Assembly: GCA_036971615.1 (NCBI GenBank)
Contig: JAYKKR010000004.1
Location: 1,054,001-1,118,000, forward strand
Direction: 5' to 3'
Length of the DNA: 64,000 nucleotides
DNA from: Amyloporia xantha
Lineage: Eukaryota; Basidiomycota; Agaricomycetes; Polyporales; Adustoporiaceae
Positions 22,785-32,370 of this stretch are shown in pieces (the first letter of the stretch is position 1; every line of letters starts with the position of its first letter). A model generated the notes under the pieces. The model was not told the DNA's origin and made no database searches. It saw nothing but the letters and a program-made list of their open reading frames with translations. The position numbers were made by a program, and so were the translations under genes.

Positions 22785-24572
22785 TCATACACTTCGCGAA
22801 TCAAGGAGGGAGGGGCCCGCGCCACGTCTCGCGCCCTTTCCCTTTGGACGCCCGGTGAGGTCTACCATGTCCTCGTCGGTGGGCGACAGCGGCGGGAGTG
22901 TTGGGGAGTCGAGCTCAGCAGCCAGGAGCTCAGCCACGGCGTCGTCGCTGTCAGGAGCCGGATGGGGAGCGGGGCCGCTCGAGGACCCTTCGACAAAATC
23001 GGGGGCAGGACTTTCGGAGCGGGAGGGGTAGTCGGGGATGCCAAACTGCTCTGCATACCCCAGGTCCCGGGCTCGATCCGCCATCTGAAAAAGGAACTCT
23101 GTGGTCGCCGCTAATCGCGCGACGAGCCACTCCTCGAGTTCGGTCTGCAGCTCGCACGGGGGTTCCGCGGCGACGTCCAAAAGGTCGAGGTTGCGGGGGC
23201 GACGAATGAGGGCGGGGGAAGAACGGAGCGGAAGGGGGAGAAGGCCGGTAGGAGGCTGGAGGGTTGCCACGGAAAGGAATCCGGCTGCTCGGGCGTCATG
23301 GGTAGGAACAGGGGTTCCTCAGTGGGCCGCGGGGGTGCGGATGGCCGTGGTGAGGGCGTCGCGGGCGCAGCGGCAGGAGACGCGATGGGCGGACGGATGG
23401 TGGTGGCGCGCGGACGGGGTGGGATGAGGACGACGGGACGGGCGCGGTTGGTGAGTGGGAATTCGGGAGGGTATGGCGGCTCGTCGTCGTCCTCATCAGA
23501 TTGCGGGCCGACGAACTCGATGTGCTCTGGGGAAGTGGAATGAAACGTACCTGCGGGAGGAAGGGCGGGGGAAGGACTTACGATTGGCGGGGGATCGTCG
23601 CGGATGGTGCACTTCGCCCGCGCGATCATGCACGACTTCGCAAACATGGCGGCGAGTGCCGTCTCCCGCGCAGCGATACCCCTTCTTGGTGCAGTACGCA
23701 CACGGGGGTGGTTGAGGTATACGATGGGACCTCGCCGATCGCGGTTCGGGCGATCAGCGAGGCTCTTTTGGCGTTGGCGGCGGTGGCGAGACGAGGGGGA
23801 ACCTTGATGGAAAGGCGGGGGCCTTGGGAGGTTTCGGGCGGCCGTCCTACCTTTCGTCTGTCGCTTCCTCCCACCCACGGTGCGCGGAGGCGGCGGGGAC
23901 GGCGGGACAAGGTCGGACGAGGGATCTACTTCGTCCTCCCCCTCGTCTTCCTCCAACTCCACGGTCGACGGCGTTAGCGGCACGCTTCCGCCTGAAGAGG
24001 TGTTGCGACTTACTTCGTCCGTTTCTGACGGGGAGGTGTAGCGGGAGCCCGAGGCGGACGTATCGGCGTCGGTAGGAGGGAATGGAGCCGGGGGCCAGAG
24101 GTTGTGGAGGGTGCGGGCGTGGCGATTCCAGGTAAAATTTTGCGTGCCGGCGAGGAAGGTGGCGTTGTGGGCGGGGGAGAGGCGCTGCAATAGGGTGTCG
24201 TAGTACCGATCCGCGACAGGAAACTCGTCGCGGTAGGCCATGAGGCGGCCGCGCGTGGTCGCGAGCCAGGTTTGTAGCTCCATAGCGGGGGCGCTGCGCG
24301 GCGTCGTTTCGTGGCTGGCCACCGCATGGGCCGCCGCTAGCGCCACCTAGCAGGGAAGTTTACAGTTAGGAAGCGACGGCGTGCAGGGAATCGCGAACGG
24401 GACACTCACCCAGGCCTGGCCCACCGAGTTCACCCATCGAAGCCACTCCTGGAGGTCCCGCGGCGAGGGTCGTCGCCGAGCTCTGGTTCCGCGCCCCGTA
24501 GCGTGTCGAGTTGCTGTTCGATGGTGGGGATGGCGCGGCGGGCGGACGGGGCGTGGTGAGGTCGACAGGCAT
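22785..24572 (-). pseudogene. Antisense gene 1 of element B (spliced, putative zinc module, frameshifted)
   Basis: It is read on the minus strand from about 24572. An N-terminal part with I-E-Q-Q-L-D-T-L-R-G leads to D-L-Q-E-W-L-R-W-V-N-S-V-G-Q-A-W. A canonical intron follows (24347-24409, 63 bp, GTGAGT, CTAAC branch site, CTAG), phase 0, and exon 2 opens V-A-L-A-A-A-H. Exon 2 has a W-L-A-T-T-R-G-R-L region, an acidic/proline-rich stretch and two C-x2-C-x6-C groups (23608-23702), the second in a shifted frame. Coding changes frame near 24470, 23705, 23640 and 23250 before ending V-D-L-T-G-R-P-K and a stop at 22785. The Cys pattern suggests zinc binding. Decay or sequencing indels would both explain the breaks. 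Confidence 0.5.
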
Positions 24573-24865
24573 GGTGGTGGAGGAAGCGAGTGGAGGTGGG
24601 GAAGAGAGCTGGGAAGGAAGTGGGCGAAGTCGGAGGGAAGGAGGGGATGTTGGGAATGAGGACGCGGGTGCCGTGCTCCTCGTTTGGCGACCTCTGCGGG
24701 ACGAGCGGGATGCGCGGCAAGGGCGCCTCGAGGTGGGCGCGTGCCCCAGCGCTATCGATCTTAACGCGATCGCGGCCCGATCGCGTGCATCTGCGATGAT
24801 CGGACGGCCTGAAGGCTCGGGGATTTGCTCGGGGATTAGGACGGCGGACCGACCGAGGACGGTCG

Positions 24866-24885
24866 GAATTTAAGTGGGTAGGGGG
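24866..24885 (+). promoter_or_regulatory. Polypurine tract of element B
   Basis: A purine-rich AGTGGGTAGGGGG directly precedes the 3' LTR and would prime plus-strand DNA. Its position supports the plus-strand orientation of B. Confidence 0.6.
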
Positions 24886-26393
24886 TGTAAGGAATGGGTA
24901 CGCGCTACCCTATGAACGGACGGTAGGGCAGGACGAGACAGCGGAACAAAGGAGAGGTGATCACGCGGGACAAGGGAGCTTGGCGGAAGCAAGCATCGCA
25001 TTCGAACGGAACGGCTACAAGACGGAGCATGGCATTCGAATGGAACGACTACAGGACTGAACGCTAATCTACGGTCGACAAGTCGATGGGAGCGTCGGGC
25101 CCTTCCCCGCCGACGTCAGAGAACGAGCGGTGGCGCGGGGGACGATAAATAGTCTCCCGGTGGTAACGGAAATCCTCCTCCGCAGGGGTACGGGCCCGCG
25201 AGGGACCTCCCTCCCGACGTCCTCCCCTTCCTCCCAGAGCATGAGCGGCGACACGGATCGAGTGCTCTAAGTCTTCGAAAGCCCGCGGATAGGGACGCAT
25301 ACGGTCCAGAGTGTCCGAGAACTGGCGGGCGATAAGTTCGAGCCGTTCCAAAGCCTCATCGGTACGTTCCTCGGTGACGCGGGGAGGGGTCCAGAAGGCT
25401 TCTTCCGTGTACAACGGGAGGGGAGGCGGAGTGCCAGCTTCGTCCCGCTGCGCATTAGAGCGGACCTCGTCGGGGCTCCAGGCGATCCCAGGATAAGGGA
25501 CTGCACCGCGATGGCTCAGGGAGGAGCGGAAGATCGAGTCGATGTAGTGGACGAGCTCGCGGAGGGTGACGAAGGCAGTGAGCGGAGGGAGCGTGAGGTT
25601 CCCCGCGGCTATGGCTTGGGCTCGAGCCTCATAGGCGAGGCGCTGCGGGACGGGACGTGAGGGGAAGGAAAGAGAAGTAAAGGAGAAAGGTGGACAGACC
25701 AGCAGCCAGCGCACTCCGTGGGCCCAGGCAAGCCAAGCAGCCGGATCGGAAGGGCGGAATGAAGGCTCAACAACGCATTCAGCGCGAAGCACGTCTACGA
25801 GGAGGAGGTAGCGGCGGACGTGGAGGGAACCGATGGGGTCGGTGGGTTCGGCGGGCTCAGACATGGCGAATGAGGCGAAGGGAGGGAAGAGCGCGGAAGG
25901 AGGATAAGTGAGTCAGGGGAAGAGTCGGAGGGGAGGCAGCGGGAGGTAGCGGGAGGAAGCGGGAGGGAGAGTGACGTGGCAGCGCACGCGGGACGAGGTA
26001 TATAGGAGGAAGGGGAACGAGGCGGAAGGGGTATCTACCATCTGGTACGAGCTGCGACTGGGACTTTGACTTTCACGCGACCGGGTTTTCTTGCTCAGCG
26101 GAGCTACACTGCGTTTTACTTCTACGAGAGGGTGAGCAAGCGGCTTGACCCATTTTACTGCGATTCGGGATATCTACTGCGTACTTAGGACTGCGACTGC
26201 GACTTGACTGGGATAGCACACATAGAGCGTCCCCCATATACCTACGAGTCTCTAGCTCAATCAATTCTTTTCTCTCTTGCTCATCCTCCGTGCCAGACGC
26301 AGCGAACGTCTTCACTCCCCTTCCCCTTCGACTCATTGATCTGTTCCTTCCAGGTGTGCTTATCGCACAGCGGGAGGAGCACCAAGCCTTACA
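24886..26393 (+). repeat. 3' LTR of element B
   Basis: 1508 bp, nearly identical to 7747-9255. It is followed by the TSD GCGA and the resumed tail of element A pol. Confidence 0.85.
25064..25864 (-). CDS. LTR-borne antisense protein of element B (3' LTR copy)
   Basis: Same frame as in the 5' LTR, 266 residues from the ATG at 25864. The shared motif is followed by a candidate in-frame intron at 25643-25699. The extra G near 25142 keeps a different C-terminus (D-V-G-G-E-G-P-D-A-P-I-D-L-S), which I take as the more likely intact end. In minus-strand order it precedes antisense gene 1 and antisense gene 2, so the three could be neighbouring transcription units. Function unknown. Confidence 0.55.
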   Translation of the reverse strand: MSEPAEPTDPIGSLHVRRYLLLVDVLRAECVVEPSFRPSDPAAWLAWAHGVRWLLVCPPFSFTSLSFPSRPVPQRLAYEARAQAIAAGNLTLPPLTAFVTLRELVHYIDSIFRSSLSHRGAVPYPGIAWSPDEVRSNAQRDEAGTPPPLPLYTEEAFWTPPRVTEERTDEALERLELIARQFSDTLDRMRPYPRAFEDLEHSIRVAAHALGGRGGRREGGPSRARTPAEEDFRYHRETIYRPPRHRSFSDVGGEGPDAPIDLSTVD

Positions 26394-26599
26394 GCGAGGA
26401 GAAACGGCAAGTCGAGGAGGTTGTCGCGTCGCCGACGGCGAAGAAGAGGTTGGCCGACGAGGCCGGCAGTCAGTTGAAGAAGAAGCCGAAGAAGGTGGAC
26501 GAAAAGAAGAAGACGGAGGACAACGCCGTCGCAGGCTCATCGAAGGCGGCTGGGAAAGCCCGCGTTCGTGACGACGACAAGGCGATGGACACCGAATAG
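26394..26599 (+). pseudogene. Element A pol, C-terminal tail after element B
   Basis: It resumes the frame broken at 7746 after the 4-bp duplication. The tail is lysine- and acid-rich (Q-L-K-K-K-P-K-K-V-D, then E-K-K-K-T-E-D), ends D-K-A-M-D-T-E and stops at 26597-26599. The basic cluster could act as a nuclear localisation signal. The inverted arm encodes the same tail at 1878-2150. Confidence 0.7.
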
Positions 26600-26628
26600 A
26601 CCATCGTAGACGATGGTCGGAGGGCGCA

Positions 26629-26926
26629 TGTAACGGGTCGGTACGGACCGACGCCTTCCAAATACGGTACCTTTCTTATGTCATCTCTAATCCCCCTTCG
26701 CCCTAATAATTCGTTCTACGCCTTTCGGTTACTTTCCTTTCTATTCTCATCCTTACGACTTAATGGCGTGCTACTGGCCTTTGTGCCTAAAAATCTTCAC
26801 TCCTCGTAGTATAAAACGAGACCCGTTGTATCTACTCGGTAGCGTACACGGAACCCAAAAAGCAGCCTTTATCCCTGTCTGTTGCCCGTGCGCGTGACTT
26901 CGTGTGACACAACCGACTCTTCCGGT
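26629..26926 (+). repeat. LTR of element A, inner copy, truncated
   Basis: It begins TGTAACGGG after a purine-rich GGTCGGAGGGCGCA and follows the LTR to ACTCTTCCGG, lacking the last 14 or so bases. A TATAAAA box is at 26810-26816. It faces the outer LTR at 26937-27248 across a spacer of about 10 bases (TGTCAAAAAGA), forming a near-perfect palindrome. Confidence 0.85.
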
Positions 26927-26936
26927 GTCAAAAAGA

Positions 26937-27248
26937 TGTGACGCTCGCGACCGGAAGAGTCGGTTGTGTCACACGAAGTCACGCGCACGGGCAACAGACA
27001 GGGATAAAGGCTGCTTTTTGGGTTCCGTGTACGCTACCGAGTAGATACAACGGGTCTCGTTTTATACTACGAGGAGTGAAGATTTTTAGGGCACAAAGGC
27101 CAGTAGCACGCCATTAAGTCGTAAGGATGAGAATAGAAAGGAAAGTAACCGAAAGGCGTAGAACGAATTATTAGGGCGAAGGGGGATTAGAGATGACATA
27201 AGAAAGGTACCGTATTTGGAAGGCGTCGGTCCGTACCGACCCGTTACA
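26937..27248 (-). repeat. LTR of element A, right outer copy
   Basis: 312 bp, matching 1537-1848 in sequence and orientation. It is followed by the TSD GTAAG at 27249-27253 and then F-box gene sequence. Confidence 0.85.
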
Positions 27249-28906
27249 GTAAGACTCAAATGCTAATTATAACCACGGTAGTAAACTATCAATATACCGT
27301 AGATAGTAATCATAGTCACTCGTCTCGAGATACAGTGCGCGAGTCATCCCCTGCCACCTATAGGTCGATCATTATGGGAATGAAGTTGGCTCGAGTCAGC
27401 GACGTAGAGGCGGACACTATAAAATGCAGGGAAAATATCAAAAGCTATCTGTCAGACGGGGCTGGCGAAAAACTTACATGGTTATATGCGCATATGTTGC
27501 TCCATATATGCGCATATAACGTGTCGCTCAGTATGTGCAGTGTACGTGTTCTGCGCAGCTGTATAAAAATGTAAAAAAGATGCCTATTCCTAAATTCTGT
27601 AGTGCAAAAAGTATAAGAAAAATGTCCCACCCATGGCACAGCAAGCATGCTTACGGTATACAAGACGGCTGTGCAGCAGGCACACCAAATTGACGACCGG
27701 CGGAATAGAAGCAAAAAGACAAATCCAGGATGTGAAGAGTGGGCAGTCGATGAGGCAGATGGTGGTAGTAAGAAATCAAGCTTGTTTTGGGTCGTTGAAC
27801 CGTTCAATCGCGCTTCTTATAGCGAGAAACTTCGGAGAACATCGGACGCGCCTTGAGAGCTTGACGCGTTACGTCATTGCAGCGGCGCGTCGGAGTCACA
27901 TGTCTGCTATCCCGGAAGGTGGCTGCTGGTCACGCTTCTCTGGGAACAGTTTGCCTTTCTTCTCTGAAGGTGCGTCAAGCTGTTTCTCCCCTTGACACCC
28001 GCAAAATGGATGTAGAAATTTCACCCCTGCTTATTTAGATGAATCTGCGCTTCGTCTCATTCGTAGCAGAACTCGATATTTTCCAGTTACGAAACTCAAT
28101 TCTGATACAGTAGATGGCTTGTAATTTTGGTATATAGCACGTAAAAATAATACGATGTGCATACACACATATTATTTTATGCCATGCTATTAGTCCTCCG
28201 ATCTGCGTATGCAAGACGCGAGCAGCACCCATTCTATGACTGAAAACATAGGCATTTCCGAGCCATCCTGGCTATGAAATGTCTACTCTGGGAAACCCTT
28301 ACCCAATACCTCAAAGACTTGTCAATTCACTCCGAGGACGCCTTGCATTTATCTAGCATCGCCGGAGTTTTCCGAGCAATATCTAACGGGCCGCGTCTGA
28401 CCTACCACTCCGTGCTAGATAATCTATCTGCACTTTTGCTGATGAACGTCAGACAAAAGTGTCGGTGTCAGGACGAGATGATTTCATTTTCTCTTCCATT
28501 GTGTTTATCATAGAGTTCGGGGAAGATGTTCCTATCACTCTTATACTGGCGATAGCCAGAGCAATATCACCAAAGAAGAAATCTAGCATGGTTAATGTTC
28601 ACGGTCTGACGCCAAGTGTCTCCGACCGTCGACGACGTCAGGCGCTTCGTGGGTGAGTACTAGTAATTTACGTGGGCGAGTGCTTTCGTAGAAGCGCGGA
28701 ATCTTGGCTATCCCATCAAGTCTCTCAGTCTACTGCTCTATGATGGCGCTTGCACTCTAACGGATATAGCGCTCGTAATTGAGCTGTATTACCCGCACTT
28801 CCCTCGTACTGCTACTGACGAATACGACTCGATGTTTGAGACGAGTGATGGGTGCGGCCCACAACGTTTTGAGATTGTGCATAGCCCTTTGATGCAGTGG
28901 TCCTAG
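27249..28906 (+). pseudogene. F-box protein gene, 3' part
   Basis: After the duplicated GTAAG the sequence is AT-rich and intron-like. Coding resembling the C-terminal half of a basidiomycete F-box/LRR-like protein appears from about 28270: Y-L-K-D-L-S-I-H-S, then in another frame F-I-F-S-S-I-V-F-I-I-E-F-G, then D-D-V-R-R-F-V. A possible GTGAGT intron (about 28653-28692, ending TAG) leads to E-A-R-N-L-G-Y-P-I-K-S-L-S-L. The last exon ends S-P-L-M-Q-W-S with TAG at 28904-28906. Frames change near 28455 and upstream of 28620, so besides the 25.7-kb insertion the gene has independent damage or an exon structure I cannot resolve. Confidence 0.5.
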
Positions 28907-29361
28907 GTGCAATGCCTATCGTGACGTTGTCTTTTGGGGCATGTTTTTCTAGCATGGAAATAGAGCGCACAACGAAGTTGTGTCCTGCTCCTCATTGGTC
29001 ACTCGAATTCTATTGGCACCGAATCAACCGCCCCGGAACCAAAGTAAGCCTAGGAGCAGTCTCCGGTTGTCGGACTCCTCTCCTGCCAACTTTCGTCCAG
29101 GCGCAGCATCATAGGACTTCGTATCTCTATGATACTGCTTATCACACGTCGATCAATACCAGGTGTACGACACGCAGCTCCTTCCTTGTCGCCACTATCT
29201 GATGGACCACAGAGGCGCTGTGCTAGAACGCAAAGGAATGCGGACATAAGTGCTTGAGGATCGGACATTCCTCCTAAGATGCTTGCCTTCCCCACAAGAC
29301 ATCCTCATCATACGTGTTCTTCACGATGTCGGCCCCGTCTGACGTGGGGATGATTGCGGTC
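28907..29361. other. Intergenic, no gene recognised
   Basis: Lies between the F-box remnant and the DUF6533-like gene. Short frames on both strands show no known domain. Confidence 0.5.
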
Positions 29362-29368
29362 TATAAAA
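29362..29368 (+). promoter_or_regulatory. TATA box of the DUF6533-like gene
   Basis: TATAAAA lies about 100 bp upstream of the first ATG (29467), followed by a pyrimidine-rich leader. The spacing fits a fungal promoter. Confidence 0.5.
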
Positions 29369-29466
29369 ACAAGTCCGTGTTGTTATCCGTTTCCACCCTC
29401 GACTCCTGACAGTCTACTCTCGTTACAGCTCTATCATTAACTATTGTTTTGTTGCACTGTCGGGTA

Positions 29467-31092
29467 ATGGCAACCCTCTCGTGTTGCATACAAATCTCAT
29501 CAACGGCACTGAATTTATTCCAGCTCTTCTAATCTACGAATACGCCATCACAATTAGTGCGGAAATCCAGCTGTTCTGGAGTGGCCGACTTGCAAGCCGC
29601 GCATTTTGTCTGTTTTCCCTCAATCGACTGGTCATGATTGGACTGGTCATCACCGGTATTTTAACCGTTGTTCCTGCAAGTAGTCTGACGGTACGTGGTC
29701 AACTCGTATCAAGGCCTACAAGTTCTTACTTAATGCCGGACAGAGGTGTGCCGTGATTTCCAAAAGCGCCTAACGTCTTGGCTAATTCGTTGTTCGTTGC
29801 AGCTGTGAGGCCATTTCGCTACCCTATGGTATATTGGAGCTAGCTACGTACGCAATTTGGGCAGGTCGGTCTCTTTTTCATACCGCGTTCTCCCTGGATA
29901 GAAGCTGACACCATAGTTATCAAGTCGTTTCCACCCTCCGTGTGTACGCGCTCAGCAGTCCCCGCTGGTACCTTAGCATCGCCACACTGGCAACAGGACT
30001 TGTGCCGCTCGCCATCAACATTGTGAGTGGGTTGATTGCCCATGGCATGGAGATCGCCGATGTTGACACGATTCGGATTGATGTGATACGCCAGTTTGAT
30101 CTCACCAAGCTGACCTACTCTGCGATGCCTGGTATGAACGAATGCGAAGACATCTACAACTATTCGGACGCGCTTCCTCCAGGGTGTTTGTCTCTTTTCC
30201 CCATGGACTGAGAGTCGGTTGAATTGAGTCCGGTTCGCTAATATGTATGTTACAGTGACGGTTGCATCTCGTACAAGTGCCATGACGTCTGATCTCATTG
30301 TCCTCGCCGTCACATGGTATTATACGTATAACCGATACAAGAATCCGCTCCGGTTAGAAGATCGGCCGTCTCTTACAATATTATTGCTCAGAGATGGTAT
30401 GTGGGAGTTGTTGGCTACCAGTCGATCATGGCGTTTGACGTGACAATCACTTCATTGCAGGAACACTCTACTTCCTGTACGCTGGAGCATCTAGCAGCTT
30501 GCCTGCTTGTGGACTGACAGTCGGTTCACCAGAGTATTCCTGATAATGAACATACTCCGAATAGTACTCGACTACCTTCACGTGCGTGTTTTCTGTGTTT
30601 CTTTTAACATGGCTGAGTCTCTGGGTAGGCTGATTATTCCTATGATCCAGACGATCGAGGTTCTCCAAATATTCATGATCCCGTTCGTGCCATTCTGCAT
30701 GCGTTCGGTGTCCTTTTTATCCTGATGCCCGCGCTTCCGCTAGCATATCCTCCATCCTCGTCTCCAGATTCCTGCTCAACGTCCGTGCCGTCGTGCACTC
30801 CACCAGCGGGCGCTCCTTCACCGAGCTACAAAGCCTGTCCTTCGTCCGTGCATCGTCCGTGCGACAGCAACCGCCGTCAGCGCACCCTTCGCAGCTCTGG
30901 GTTGAGAGCGACGCCGAGACAGGCCGGTCGCGGTCCGGGGCGGCCGACTGTTGGAGTGGCGAGCTGCCTGCTGGCCACGCAGATGCTGAAATCGAGCTGG
31001 ACGAAGTCGTCGAGCTGGATGAGTGCATCACTCTTGGAGGTGTGCCCCGAGATGAAGAAGCGCAGGGCGGCGCGAGGTACGCTCAGGCCTGA
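29467..31092 (+). CDS. DUF6533-like multi-pass membrane protein (exon borders approximate)
   Basis: Several exons resemble the basidiomycete family with an N-terminal DUF6533 domain, whose function is unknown. In order: L-L-I-Y-E-Y-A-I-T-I with E-I-Q-L-F-W (about 29535), a hydrophobic helix near 29630, G-I-L-E-L-A-T-Y-A-I-W-A (29830), T-L-R-V-Y-A-L-S-S-P-R-W-Y-L (29935), V-A-S-R-T-S-A-M-T-S-D-L-I-V-L-A-V (30260), L-L-L-R-D-G before a GTATGT intron ending TGCAG at about 30461, a helix V-F-L-I-M-N-I-L-R (30530), and I-L-V-S-R-F-L-L-N-V-R (30755). An acidic cytoplasmic-type tail ends at 31092. I could not make every exon join in phase, so one or more indels or a decayed copy are possible. About seven membrane helices are expected. 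Confidence 0.55.
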
Positions 31093-32370
31093 CTCCTTTG
31101 CGCCCGTGAAGGCTATTACCGTTATGATTAATATCTAAAGCACGCATCTCGTCTTGACGGCGGGAGGAATCCACCGCGAGGCCTAGTGGAAACGTAGCGC
31201 GGCGCTAGCAAACCCAGCTGCGAACTGCGCAAGAGTTCGGCCTGGATCAGGCTTGCCGCTTGCGGTGGCCAGCACCCTCTGCCAATCCCCATGTGTTCAG
31301 CATTCATCTCTCGATGGTCTAGTCTGCTGCGAGGGCAGACGCGCGCTTGTTCTATTTCTGTGGCCGATATCGACCGGACGAAGCACGGGAATTGGAATTC
31401 GACCGCATGGCTTCGACTTGTATTGTCCCTAGTCTGCTAACGGGTGGGGGGGTCTACAGCACGTTCTACCTGGAGCTGTGAGTGGATGCGAGTGCAGATG
31501 AGGGCGAACAGCCTACCTCAGGAACGAGCAGCTTGATTCTATGATGGGCTGTAAGTTAACAGACTTAGTTGCAAAGATTCAAGAACGGGGCTGGGGGGTT
31601 CCTATTACTTGCCGTGATACCTCATTACAAGCAGCACCGCGTACCGGTCAAGATTATATAGCTATCCCCAACATTTCGATCTCCACCCGGATTCAAAACA
31701 AATCCGTATATCTATCGCAGTATATCCGGCGTTCCTCCATGGGACCGTGGATCGTGTAGCACTATCACTACCACTACATAGTGCTGCACGTACCGTATTG
31801 CATATCTACCACCTGACAGTCAGCTTGCGTCGACTGTGTGTGGCAGCGACGCTGGGCATGGCACACCACGAGAGCCTGCCATACAAAGACAGTCGGTACC
31901 ACCGAACTGATCTTCGCTCTTCCGAGTGTGAATTTAGGTGCCGTGCTGCTCCACCGCCATCAGGACTCACAATAAAAGACGTACATAATCGATTCGCAGT
32001 GAAGAGGCCTAGGGACGTCGCGAGACGTCCACCCCAACCTGCAGCTGTTCCTGGGATGTCTCCTCGTCCATGTGTATGTCATTGTCCGCCTCGCCGAAAT
32101 GTGTTCCTCGAGTTGGTTTATACCGATACCCACTGACAAGAGCTCGAGGCCTATCTGATTTCATTCTCATCTCCCCGGACCCGTGTCGCCCGGGTCGACG
32201 TCACCGCCCAAAAATACTCGCCTCGCGCTGCATGCTGCACCGTGCGCATGCAGACCATATCGCCATTTTGCCACTGTCAGAGAGTTGTCGACTCGTGGCC
32301 GATTAGACTCTCGGGGCGGAGTGTCTCAGCGGAAAACAATCGCCATCAACGCAGTGCTGGTGGTGCACAC
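31093..32370. other. Intergenic, no gene recognised
   Basis: The longest frame (31747-32136) has no recognisable domain. The segmental duplication begins at about 32371. Confidence 0.45.

Larger units (their letters stand above)
7747..26393 (+). mobile_element. Element B: 18.6-kb Ty3/Gypsy retrotransposon with antisense genes
   Basis: LTRs of 1509 bp (7747-9255) and 1508 bp (24886-26393), both TGTAAGG to CTTACA, enclose gag, protease, RT, RNase H and integrase in order on the plus strand. A 4-bp TSD, GCGA, lies at 7743-7746 and 26394-26397. The continuous pol tail of element A on either side confirms the empty site. The large size comes from three things: long LTRs, the 6.2-kb element D inside integrase, and about 3.2 kb between integrase and 3' LTR that codes on the opposite strand. 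The pol belongs to the clade whose RT motif reads F-I-D-D. Gag, protease, RT and integrase carry several frameshifts, so this copy cannot make a full Gag-Pol. Confidence 0.85.
1537..27248 (-). mobile_element. Element A: rearranged Ty3/Gypsy retrotransposon, host of nested elements B and D
   Basis: The outer boundaries are two 312-bp LTR copies in the same orientation (1537-1848 and 26937-27248) flanked by GTAAG (1532-1536 and 27249-27253). By its outer LTRs the element lies on the minus strand. The inside is abnormal. A pol 3' end lies on the minus strand (1849-3708), followed head to head by a pol on the plus strand (about 3700-7746, resumed at 26394-26599). That plus-strand pol ends in a further LTR (26629-26926) inverted against the right outer LTR. 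Gag, protease and the N-terminal half of reverse transcriptase are absent. Element B is inserted at 7746/7747. A can have moved only with help from another copy. Confidence 0.8.
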
